Origin: JANQIO01 sp043585095
Lineage (GTDB): Bacteria > Pseudomonadota > Gammaproteobacteria > Pseudomonadales > Halieaceae
Assembly: GCA_043585095.1 (NCBI GenBank)
Contig: CP121321.1
Location: 3,348,001-3,412,000, forward strand
DNA: 64,000 bases
Direction: 5' to 3'
This document shows, one piece after another, positions 41,035 through 48,804 of the stretch (within the stretch, counting starts at the first letter, position 1; the number at the start of each line of letters is the position of its first letter). The notes under the pieces were generated by a model. It saw nothing but the letters and a program-made list of their open reading frames with translations, did no database searches and was not told the origin of the DNA. A program made the translations under genes and the position numbers.

Positions 41035-41652
41035 TTGAGCGCGACGGACTTATCTTTCTGGGGCGAAATCAAAGGCTTTTTATCGGATCCGGAAGCCACC
41101 GCACTCGCCGAAGCTGCCGCACAGGCCTCTATCCATGGTCCTATCCTGGAGATTGGCAGTTACTGCGGTAAATCCACGGTATGCATGGCGCTTGCAATGC
41201 CAACCAACGGCCACAATCTGTTTGCACTCGATCACCACCGGGGATCTGAAGAACATCAGCCCGGAGAATGGTTTCACGATCCTGACCTCTACGATGCCAG
41301 CGCGGAAGCGGTCGATACTTTCCGCGAGTTTCGCCGCAACGTCGACAGGGCTGGCGTATCAGACCGCGTTATCCCTATTGTCGTCGGCTCAGAGCAGGCG
41401 GCGCGCAATTGGACAAGTCCGCTGTCTATGGTGTTCATTGACGGCGGACATAGTCTCGAAGCGGCACTGACTGACTACCGTTGCTGGCAAGGCCATATTA
41501 GACGCGGTGGCGTCCTGGCCATCCACGATGTGTTTCCCGACGCGTTCGAGGGCGGACAAGCGCCCTACACAATCTATCGGTTTGCGCTTGAATCAGGATT
41601 GTTTAGAGAAACTGCCAGGATTGATAGCCTGGCGCTATTGGAGAAATTATAG
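41035..41652 (+). CDS. Class I SAM-dependent methyltransferase (Methyltransf_24 type)
   Basis: 205 aa. SAM-binding motif I is LEIGSYCGKSTVCMA; the acidic strand and post-motif region read VFIDGGHSLEAALTDYRCW and GGVLAIHDVFPD, typical of the Methyltransf_24 group, whose members include sugar and surface-glycan methyltransferases. It starts at TTG 41035, 14 bp after tolC and without a clear ribosome site, so it is probably translated from the tolC transcript. Facing it on the minus strand is a glycan-related cluster, so a polysaccharide substrate is plausible but unproven. Confidence 0.85.
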   Translation: MSATDLSFWGEIKGFLSDPEATALAEAAAQASIHGPILEIGSYCGKSTVCMALAMPTNGHNLFALDHHRGSEEHQPGEWFHDPDLYDASAEAVDTFREFRRNVDRAGVSDRVIPIVVGSEQAARNWTSPLSMVFIDGGHSLEAALTDYRCWQGHIRRGGVLAIHDVFPDAFEGGQAPYTIYRFALESGLFRETARIDSLALLEKL

Positions 41653-41687
41653 AAGGGAGCGCCAGCCAATTTACGCCGGGGCGGCTC

Positions 41688-42776
41688 TCAGCGACTACGC
41701 GACAGCGCCGTTCCATGGTCGTCATCACCGTCCTCGCTTCCGCCCAACAGATTGACTCGCTTAAACAAATCGGACGCTGGCGTGTGTTCTGTTAAAGCAT
41801 CGGCTGCCAACAAAATCGCCCCGGCTGTCCACGTCGGCTTTTCGTCGGGCCATGTGATTCCCAGATCAAACTGGTAACCAGTCCAGTATGCGCCATCGTC
41901 CAGCCGCCATTGGTGCAGCCAGCTATAAACCTCCACGGCCCTTGCATGATCGTCGGCCGCCAGCAACGCCATAACAAGCTCGCAACTTTCAGCCACGGTG
42001 ACCCAGGGCTCATCGGCTACGCAACGACAGCCCAGATCCTGTTCGACAAATTCTGACCAGCGGGCGGCCAGACGCGACCGTGACTGTGCCGGATCCAGAA
42101 CACCGGTCAGTACTGGATAGAACCAGTCCATGGAGTACCGCTTTTTACTCTCCCAGGTTCTATCAAAGCGCTCGGGTTTGTTACACAACGCATCACCCAG
42201 CCTGGCGCGGGCCTTGAGCCATTCGGGTCGCGCATGTCCCAATGTCACCGCGATGTTGTGGGCACACTCCAGGCTTTTATAAATAGAGCTACAACCCGTT
42301 ACCAACGCGTCTTCGCGTGCACTGCCGTCTGCATTGATCGCCCAGTGGATTTCGCCGTGCTCGGTTTGCAGTATCAACACAAAGCCAATGGCACTCTCCA
42401 CCACAGGCCACATTTCGGTCAGAAACTCGCGGTCGCCGGTAATGAGAAAATAGTGCCAAACACCTGTCGCTATGTAGGCAACAAAATTGGTTTCTCTGCG
42501 CTCGCCGTTGTCAATTTCATGACCGCGATACCCTGCCCACCAACTACCGTCCTCAAGTTGGGTGCGCGCTAGCCAGCGATACGCCTGTGCGGCGGCGTGA
42601 TATTCCCCGCCAATGGTCAGGCCCATCGCTGCCTCGACGTGATCCCATGGGTCGCTATGTCCACCGGTGAACCACGGTATCTCGCCACTGGATTCCTGCG
42701 TGGCAAGAATAAAATCGACGGTGGGCCGCAAGAACTCTTGCGGAAAGATGCCCTTACTGAGATACAGACCGGACAT
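41688..42776 (-). CDS. Alpha/alpha-barrel protein (prenyltransferase/glycosidase-like fold), function unknown
   Basis: About 362 aa, no signal peptide. It has repeated helical segments with aromatic turns (TQESSGEIPWFTGGHSDPWD, QLEDGSWWAGYRG, LDDGAYWTGYQFD) as in terpenoid-cyclase-like or six-hairpin glycosidase barrels. An acidic motif SDPWDHVEAAMGL is conspicuous. It may bind or trim a lipid or glycan. Its start overlaps the upstream methyltransferase stop (TGATG); TTG 42779 is an alternative. With the two genes upstream it forms an overlapping three-gene unit, which suggests one pathway. Not a recognised characterised family. Confidence 0.75.
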   Translation of the reverse strand: MSGLYLSKGIFPQEFLRPTVDFILATQESSGEIPWFTGGHSDPWDHVEAAMGLTIGGEYHAAAQAYRWLARTQLEDGSWWAGYRGHEIDNGERRETNFVAYIATGVWHYFLITGDREFLTEMWPVVESAIGFVLILQTEHGEIHWAINADGSAREDALVTGCSSIYKSLECAHNIAVTLGHARPEWLKARARLGDALCNKPERFDRTWESKKRYSMDWFYPVLTGVLDPAQSRSRLAARWSEFVEQDLGCRCVADEPWVTVAESCELVMALLAADDHARAVEVYSWLHQWRLDDGAYWTGYQFDLGITWPDEKPTWTAGAILLAADALTEHTPASDLFKRVNLLGGSEDGDDDHGTALSRSR

Positions 42777-43489
42777 CAAATGTTCCCCTTACGAAAGTAC
42801 ATCACCACGCTTTTACCAAGTAAGGGATTTAAAATTCGCTCCAGCGTCCGCGTGAGCCAGGGCCGGTCCATCAGGTCCCAAACCAGAAAACGATGATAAA
42901 GAGATATCAAAGGATGGCTGTCCTGCCGCTCCCAGAACATGCATTTGAGCCACCAAAAAGGCGCATGCAGCGCATGCGCCCAGTGTCGATAGTAGTGATG
43001 CATTCCGAGACCTTCGATTTGCTGGCGTAGCTCGCGGCCATTAAATATTCGCAAATGCCCCCCAGGCACATTGTGATAATCATCGCTGAGTGCCCAGCAA
43101 ACACGTTCGGGCCACTTTCTGGGAACCGAAGCGCAGAACAAACCACCTGGCTTAAGGACACGGTCGATTTCCTGCAAAGCTGCTCGGTAATCCGGGATAT
43201 GCTCCAGCACCTCAGAGCAAATCACCTTGTCGAAACTGCTGTCCGCAAATGGCAGTGCCAGGGCATTGGCAGAGGCCAGAGTGAAAGTGCTGTCGTTCGA
43301 TTGGCCAGCGGCAAACTCCTGAAACTTCTGCTGCGTCGTCTGTAGATCGTCGAGACTCAGGTCCACGCCTACCGCATCAACCCCTGGCTCCAGGTACGCA
43401 GAGATCACGTGTCGGCCTTCCCCGCAGCCCAAATCGAGGACCCGGTCACCAGGGCGCAAATGGAAATGTCCAAAATCAACCGTTTGCAC
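42776..43489 (-). CDS. Class I SAM-dependent methyltransferase (Methyltransf_11 type)
   Basis: 237 aa with GTG start. Motif I is VLDLGCGEGRHVISA; post-I VDAVGVDLS; motif II FDKVICSEVLEHIPD; motif III LKPGGLFCASVP. The C-terminal third is rich in Trp, His and basic residues and could lie on the membrane. The first 14 bp lie within the end of the upstream GT4 gene, and the last base is shared with the next start, so expression is tightly coupled. Probably methylates the product of that glycosyltransferase; the substrate is unknown. Confidence 0.9.
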   Translation of the reverse strand: MQTVDFGHFHLRPGDRVLDLGCGEGRHVISAYLEPGVDAVGVDLSLDDLQTTQQKFQEFAAGQSNDSTFTLASANALALPFADSSFDKVICSEVLEHIPDYRAALQEIDRVLKPGGLFCASVPRKWPERVCWALSDDYHNVPGGHLRIFNGRELRQQIEGLGMHHYYRHWAHALHAPFWWLKCMFWERQDSHPLISLYHRFLVWDLMDRPWLTRTLERILNPLLGKSVVMYFRKGNI

Positions 43490-44801
43490 GGGTTAACACC
43501 TCGCGGTAGTAGCGCACCATATGCCCGGCCGTGACGCGCCAACAGAATTTTTCTTCTATTCTGGAGCGACCGGCACGACCAAGCTCTGCGCGTCGCTCGG
43601 GATTTTCCAACAGCGTTGCAATCGCCTGTTCCAGAGCCTGCGGGTCCTCGGTCGGCACCAGCACGCCCGCGTCACCGACGACCTCCGGCAGGGCGCCTCC
43701 AGTAGTCGAGACGACAGGCACTTCACAGGCCATGGCTTCGCCAGCGGGCAGTCCGAAACCTTCGTATACAGAGGGCACCACAGCCAGCGTTGACTCGGCG
43801 TAATAGCGCACCATTTGCTCTGTGCTGATACCGCTGACAAATTGCACGCGCTCGCTAAGGTCGAGCTTACGCAAAAGCTTTTCAGTGTCGCCTCCCGGTC
43901 GAGGCGAACCAACGACCAGTAATTCCAGCTTCGGGTAGCGCGACAATAAGCTCGCGTAAGCTTTGAGCAAAAAGCGCAGGCCCTTAAGCGGTGCATCGGC
44001 AGAGGCAGTAGCCATCAGCCGCAAGGGTCTACGTTGCACCTCAGGCATAGGCCTGAAGGTTTCGGTATCAATGCCGTTGTAAACGAGACTGAGTTTGTCG
44101 GCGGGAATACGGAAGTCCTTCACGATATCCTCACGTGAACGGGAAGATACGGTGACGATATTATCGAGTCGCTGAACGACCTCATGTTGCATGGCAAGAA
44201 AACTATGCCAGCGCCGAATCAAAACGCGCTCGCGCCAGCTTCCCGCCGCATCCAGTGCAATCCGTAAATCGCTGGTAATAGGATGATGCAAAGTCGTAAC
44301 CAGTGGCACGCCCATTGCCTGCAGCTTCAGCATTCCGTAACTCAGGCTCTGATTATCGTGCACCAAATCGTATTGATCTCGGTGCTGGCGAAGATACTTC
44401 ACGGCCCGTCGGCCAAAGGTGTAGGGCTCCGCGAAGCCGCCGGTCAGCTTGCTCGTCCATTCAATGACATTGGTCAGCGACGCAAGGTGGCGCGGACGCA
44501 GCGAACCCAATCCATTTGCAAACAGGTCCAGGCTCGGCAGCTCAATCAATCGCACACGCGGGTCCAGATGCGGATACGGTGGGCCAGAAATCACGTCAAC
44601 GCTGTGCCCTGCTTCAACGAGGGCCTTACTGAGATACTTAAGATATACACCCTGACCGCCACCGTAGGGGTGACTACGATAGCCCAGCAGCGCAATGCGC
44701 AAAGGGTTTTCTGGCGCTACTCGCGCAGATGGACTAGCAAGGCCGGTAAGCGCAGAGCTACGCGCGGCAATGCCTGAGCTGATGGGGTGTTCCGCCTGCA
44801 T
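43476..44801 (-). CDS. GT4-family glycosyltransferase
   Basis: 441 aa, GT-B fold. The N-terminal domain has LGYRSHPYGGGQGVYLKYL; the C-terminal domain has VYNGIDTETF and the EX7E nucleotide-sugar motif EGFGLPAGE. The first 33 residues look unstructured, so a later start is possible. It should transfer a sugar from a nucleotide donor to a lipid- or glycan-linked acceptor in the cytoplasm. It leads a three-gene overlapping minus-strand unit and is divergent from rfbA, which makes dTDP-rhamnose a conceivable donor. Confidence 0.92.
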   Translation of the reverse strand: MQAEHPISSGIAARSSALTGLASPSARVAPENPLRIALLGYRSHPYGGGQGVYLKYLSKALVEAGHSVDVISGPPYPHLDPRVRLIELPSLDLFANGLGSLRPRHLASLTNVIEWTSKLTGGFAEPYTFGRRAVKYLRQHRDQYDLVHDNQSLSYGMLKLQAMGVPLVTTLHHPITSDLRIALDAAGSWRERVLIRRWHSFLAMQHEVVQRLDNIVTVSSRSREDIVKDFRIPADKLSLVYNGIDTETFRPMPEVQRRPLRLMATASADAPLKGLRFLLKAYASLLSRYPKLELLVVGSPRPGGDTEKLLRKLDLSERVQFVSGISTEQMVRYYAESTLAVVPSVYEGFGLPAGEAMACEVPVVSTTGGALPEVVGDAGVLVPTEDPQALEQAIATLLENPERRAELGRAGRSRIEEKFCWRVTAGHMVRYYREVLTRANG

Positions 44802-45198
44802 AACTGAATGCGCCGCCGGGCGCTGCTCTCCTGTCTGTATCTCGTGTTGTTAGTTGCGTATCTGCGCGCGTGTTTTCACGAGAGGTTTTCGCGTCTTGCG
44901 GCGACTCAATCGGAGGATTTGGACGAGATGCACTCGCCTGCAACCAAAGCAGGTCAGTTTATCAGCGCAGCACAAAAAATCCAGCAACCCCGCGCGACCT
45001 GTGGCTTGGCGGTAAAGCACAATGGTTTCTGGATAGTTCTGCATACCGGCGGGCATCCCTGCTTCAAGTCGCACACGGGCCCGATACCAAGGGTATAATG
45101 CTGCCCGGCTGGACAGGTCGCGCACAACCACTGCTGCGACCTGATCCACCTAGCGGCGCCCCGCAGCGCCACCCCCAACCAATGCAGAGGCCGACCGT
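44802..45198. promoter_or_regulatory. Divergent intergenic region; promoter and inverted repeat ahead of rfbA
   Basis: These 397 bp have no convincing gene; short open frames on both strands lack family features. On the plus strand a perfect -10 TATAAT (45094-45099) lies about 100 bp before rfbA; a -35 is not clear. The putative leader contains a perfect 7-bp inverted repeat, AGGTCGC (45115-45121) with GCGACCT (45136-45142), which may be an operator or RNA hairpin. No distinct minus-strand promoter for the GT4 gene was seen. Confidence 0.45.
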
Positions 45199-46116
45199 AT
45201 GGCGAACAACGCCTATACCAGCCCCTACAAGGGCATCATTCTTGCCGGTGGCTCCGGAACACGTTTACACCCGCTCACCAGCACCGTTAGCAAGCAACTG
45301 ATGCCGGTCTATGACAAGCCTATGATTTATTACCCACTGGCCACGCTCATGCTGGCGGGTATACGCGAGGTGCTAATCATCACTACACCTCGCGATCAGG
45401 AGGCATTTGTAGACCTGTTGGGCAACGGCAATCAATGGGGAATTGATATCAGCTACGCCGTACAGCCCAGCCCTGACGGCCTGGCGCAGGCCTTTATTAT
45501 CGGCCGGGACTTCGTCGGTGGCAGCCCGGTCAGTCTGGTGCTGGGAGACAACATCTTTTACGGCGACGGCCTGTCGCAAAAACTGCGCGCCGCTGGACAG
45601 CAAACCAGCGGCGCCTCGGTTTTCGCCTACTACGTGCAGGACCCTGAGCGCTATGGAGTGGTGAGCTTCGATCAAAGCGGCAAGGCGGTTGGCATTGAAG
45701 AGAAGCCCGAGAATCCGCAAAGCCACTATGCGGTCACCGGGCTATATTTCTATGACAACGATGTTATCGATATCGCCCATGAGATAAAGCCATCTACTCG
45801 CGGTGAGCTAGAGATTACCGACGTGAATCTGGCTTATCTGGAGCGCGGAGACCTGCAAGTACAAGTGTTAAGTCGCGGCACGGCATGGCTCGATACCGGC
45901 ACCCACAATTCCCTGTTGGACGCCGCTAACTTTATTCGCGTGGTAGAAGAGCGTCAGGGTCTCAAGGTCGCCTGCCCCGAAGAAATTGCGTACAAGCAGG
46001 GCTTTATCAGCGAAGCTGAGTTAATGGACCTGGCGACGCCGCTACGCAAGTCTGGCTACGGGGATTATCTACGCAAACTTCCGGAGCAACTTGAAGTACT
46101 CGCAAATGAAAATTGA
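45199..46116 (+). CDS. rfbA: Glucose-1-phosphate thymidylyltransferase
   Basis: 305 aa. The nucleotidyltransferase signature GIILAGGSGTRLHPLT is followed by SKQLMPVYDKPMIYYPL, and further on GDNIFYG, EEKPENPQS and GTAWLDTGTH are all as in RmlA/RfbA. It makes dTDP-glucose from glucose-1-phosphate and dTTP, the first step to dTDP-L-rhamnose. AGAGG lies 8 bp before ATG. It overlaps rfbC by 11 bp. The other two pathway genes are on the opposite strand downstream. Confidence 0.97.
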   Translation: MANNAYTSPYKGIILAGGSGTRLHPLTSTVSKQLMPVYDKPMIYYPLATLMLAGIREVLIITTPRDQEAFVDLLGNGNQWGIDISYAVQPSPDGLAQAFIIGRDFVGGSPVSLVLGDNIFYGDGLSQKLRAAGQQTSGASVFAYYVQDPERYGVVSFDQSGKAVGIEEKPENPQSHYAVTGLYFYDNDVIDIAHEIKPSTRGELEITDVNLAYLERGDLQVQVLSRGTAWLDTGTHNSLLDAANFIRVVEERQGLKVACPEEIAYKQGFISEAELMDLATPLRKSGYGDYLRKLPEQLEVLANEN

Positions 46117-46654
46117 AACGACCCCTCTAAAAGACGTTCTGTTAATCACGCCAAAGGTCTTCGGTGACCAGCGCGGCTTTTTCATGGAGAGCTGGAATGC
46201 CCGCAGCTTTGCAGAAGCGGGTATCGACGCGGAGTTCGTCCAGGACAATCATAGCCGCTCTACACAGGCGATCCTGCGAGGACTGCATTATCAAACCGAG
46301 CACACCCAGGGAAAGCTGGTTCGGGTTACGCAGGGCGCAGTTTTCGATGTTGCCGTCGACCTCCGGCAGAGTTCGCCTAGCTTCGGTCAATGGTATGGCG
46401 TCGAACTGCGCGCCGACCTGAACAACATGCTCTGGGTTCCCGCCGGCATGGCACACGGCTTCTATGTGTTATCAGAGAGCGCCGATTTCCTTTACAAGAC
46501 CACCGACTACTACGACCCATCTTCTGAAATCTCGCTAGCCTGGGACGACCCAACGCTAGGCGTGAAGTGGCCTCTTATTAACGGCCAGGAACCAAAACTT
46601 TCAGACAAGGACGTCAACGGCCTGGCCTGGGATAACATTCCGCTGTTTGAGTAG
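46106..46654 (+). CDS. rfbC: dTDP-4-dehydrorhamnose 3,5-epimerase
   Basis: 182 aa cupin-fold epimerase. Catalytic and substrate motifs: FVQDNHSRS, LRGLHYQ, VFDVAVDLR, WVPAGMAHGF and YKTTDYYDP. It performs the third step of dTDP-L-rhamnose synthesis. ATG 46106 lies inside the end of rfbA; a TTG at 46091 is in frame but less likely. A 12-bp palindrome CCATTCGAATGG follows the stop by one base. Confidence 0.96.
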   Translation: MKIETTPLKDVLLITPKVFGDQRGFFMESWNARSFAEAGIDAEFVQDNHSRSTQAILRGLHYQTEHTQGKLVRVTQGAVFDVAVDLRQSSPSFGQWYGVELRADLNNMLWVPAGMAHGFYVLSESADFLYKTTDYYDPSSEISLAWDDPTLGVKWPLINGQEPKLSDKDVNGLAWDNIPLFE

Positions 46655-46665
46655 TCCATTCGAAT

Positions 46666-46729
46666 GGCCTGATGCGGCCTCGGCTTGATAGCACTGCGTT
46701 TCAAGTTCCCTTAGACATCGGCCTTTTTT
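46666..46729 (+). terminator. Possible terminator after rfbAC (convergent with rfbB)
   Basis: GGCC-t-GATG (46666-46674) can pair with CATC-GGCC (46716-46723), directly followed by six T (46724-46729). The stem has one bulge and a large loop, so this is a weak intrinsic-terminator candidate in the 108-bp convergent gap. Confidence 0.3.
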
Positions 46730-46762
46730 AGCTGTCGGCAGTCTTTAGATTCCACCGTCACT

Positions 46763-47824
46763 CTAGGACCGCAGCAGCGGGCGCCACCAGGACTCGTTGT
46801 CCAGGTACCAGTCGATAGTCACATCAATACCTGTTTCAAAGGTATGCTGCGGATCGAACCCAAGCTCAGACGAAATTTTACTGGCGTCAATCGCGTAGCG
46901 GCGATCGTGTCCTGCGCGATCGCTAACGTAGCTAATCAGGCTATGGGAAGAGTCTCCGCGCGCTGCAGGGGATTCTGGATACCGTGCAGAAAGCTCGGGC
47001 CGTTCGGCAAATCGAGCATCCATACGATCACACAGAAGCTTCACAATATCGATATTGGCCCATTCATTATTGCCGCCAATGTTGTACACCTCGCCCACAA
47101 CGCCGTCTTGCATAACGCACTCGATTCCTCGGCAATGATCTTCAACAAATAGCCAATCGCGAATGTTGAGTCCATCACCGTAAATCGGCAGCGCCAGGCC
47201 GCGAAGGATATTGGTAAGGCACAGTGGAATCAGCTTTTCAGGAAAATGCCATGGCCCGTAGTTATTGGAGCAATTGCTAGTGGTAACCTGCAATCCATAG
47301 GTATGGTGATAGGCCCTGACCAAGTGGTCGGACGCCGCCTTGCTGGCAGAGTACGGCGAATTGGGTTCATAGCGCTGATTCTCATGAAATCCCGGGGCAT
47401 CGGGTAGTAGCGATCCATACACTTCATCGGTGCTAACGTGATGAAAGCGGTGCGATCTGCCATCCTCCAGCCACACGGCTCTGGCAGCTTTTAACAAGCT
47501 GTGCGTGCCGACGACGTTGGTCGTGACAAAGGCGTCTGGACCACTGATAGACCGGTCTACGTGGCTTTCCGCGGCGAAGTGAACAATTGTGTCGATCTCT
47601 TCTCCCCTCAGCACCTCGGTTACGGCAGCCTCGTCGCAAATATCGGCCTGCACAAAGCGAAAGCCCGCATGGCTTTCAAGCGCGGCCAGGTTGGCACGAT
47701 TGCCAGCATAGGTTAGGGCGTCGTAGGCAATCAGCCGATCTTCCGGGTGCTGGGACAACCAGTAATGCGCGAAATTGGAGCCAATAAAGCCGGCGGCACC
47801 GGTGACCAACAGTCGACGCGTCAT
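46763..47824 (-). CDS. rfbB: dTDP-glucose 4,6-dehydratase
   Basis: 353 aa extended short-chain dehydrogenase. NAD-binding GAAGFIGSNF near the N-terminus; HFAAESHVDRSI; the family-diagnostic STDEVYG; catalytic Tyr/Lys in YSASKAASD; SNCSNNYGP. Second step of dTDP-L-rhamnose synthesis. Its start overlaps the end of rfbD by four bases (ATGA), so the order on the minus strand is rfbD then rfbB. Confidence 0.97.
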   Translation of the reverse strand: MTRRLLVTGAAGFIGSNFAHYWLSQHPEDRLIAYDALTYAGNRANLAALESHAGFRFVQADICDEAAVTEVLRGEEIDTIVHFAAESHVDRSISGPDAFVTTNVVGTHSLLKAARAVWLEDGRSHRFHHVSTDEVYGSLLPDAPGFHENQRYEPNSPYSASKAASDHLVRAYHHTYGLQVTTSNCSNNYGPWHFPEKLIPLCLTNILRGLALPIYGDGLNIRDWLFVEDHCRGIECVMQDGVVGEVYNIGGNNEWANIDIVKLLCDRMDARFAERPELSARYPESPAARGDSSHSLISYVSDRAGHDRRYAIDASKISSELGFDPQHTFETGIDVTIDWYLDNESWWRPLLRS

Positions 47825-48705
47825 GCCCGCTCCTCCGCTGCCTCGGCAAGGTCTGCAAGCATCGCTTCGAGCTGATCCTGCCAGGCCAGCGCCGGCGTAC
47901 CCAACAAGCGCTCGGTTGCCGTGATATCAAGCACGCTGTAAGCGGGACGCGTTGCCGGCGTCGGATACTCACTGGTTGGAATTGCTTCAATGGGAATAGC
48001 GCTTTTCAACAGACCCAAGGCGAGCGCCCGCTGCTGTATCGTGAGCGCAAATTCATGCCAGCTACATTCGCCAGCATCTGTCCAGTGACAGACACCATGT
48101 GCCTCTGTATGCGGCAGCAGCCCCCACAGGGCAACCGCCAAACTGCGCGCCCAGGTAGGCGCGCCGCGCTGATCTGCGACAACCGATAAGCCGTCGCGCT
48201 CGGCCATCAATCGCAACATGGTTTTGACAAAATTGCTGCCGAAACGCGAATACACCCATGCGGTGCGTACGATCAGTGAACGCATGGGGAGAATTTCCTG
48301 AACACGCCGCTCTCCCGCCAGTTTGCTGTGGCCGTATACGCCTAGCGGCCTTGGTTCCTGCTGGGGTCGATAGGGGCTGGAAGCCGCGCCATCGAAAACG
48401 AAATCGGTGGACACATGCAGCAGGCGAGCATTGCTGTGCTGGGCCGCTCTCGCCAGATAACCCGGCGCTTCCGCGTTGATCGCCACGGCCAAATCCGGCT
48501 TCGACTCTGCGCCGTCTACCGCGGTGTAGGCGGCTGCATTGATGATGACGTCAGCACCTGACGCTAGCACCTGCGTCATAACGTCACCGGCGTCGCGGAT
48601 ATCGAGCTCAGCGCGACTCCGCGTGAGCAGTTCAATCTGAGGCGGACAGCTTAGCTGTAGTTCCCTGCCAAGCTGACCCTCTGCGCCGGTAAGCAAAACT
48701 TTCAA
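47821..48705 (-). CDS. rfbD: dTDP-4-dehydrorhamnose reductase
   Basis: 294 aa. The Rossmann motif LLTGAEGQLGREL, a STDFVFDG segment and catalytic YGHSKLAGE identify RmlD/RfbD, the last step of dTDP-L-rhamnose synthesis. The start is TTG 48705, with AGGAG about 10 bp upstream. It lies 99 bp downstream of glnE on the same strand, so read-through from the glnE unit is possible; no promoter was identified in the gap. Confidence 0.96.
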   Translation of the reverse strand: MKVLLTGAEGQLGRELQLSCPPQIELLTRSRAELDIRDAGDVMTQVLASGADVIINAAAYTAVDGAESKPDLAVAINAEAPGYLARAAQHSNARLLHVSTDFVFDGAASSPYRPQQEPRPLGVYGHSKLAGERRVQEILPMRSLIVRTAWVYSRFGSNFVKTMLRLMAERDGLSVVADQRGAPTWARSLAVALWGLLPHTEAHGVCHWTDAGECSWHEFALTIQQRALALGLLKSAIPIEAIPTSEYPTPATRPAYSVLDITATERLLGTPALAWQDQLEAMLADLAEAAEERA

Positions 48706-48804
48706 ATGGGGTGTCTCCTGAATCCAGCGGCGCCCGGATAAAAGCCGCCTCGAGGCAAAACATTCTGCGCTTCACGGTGCTGCAACTTTGAAGCTACCGC
48801 GGCG

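Noticed and set aside
44850..45149. 99-codon minus-strand frame between GT4 and rfbA
   Set aside because: It runs across the predicted rfbA promoter, has no ribosome site, is Cys/Arg-rich without any family motif.
46656..46667. Palindrome CCATTCGAATGG after rfbC as an operator
   Set aside because: It follows the stop codon in a convergent gap with no gene downstream on that strand; probably chance or part of the terminator region.
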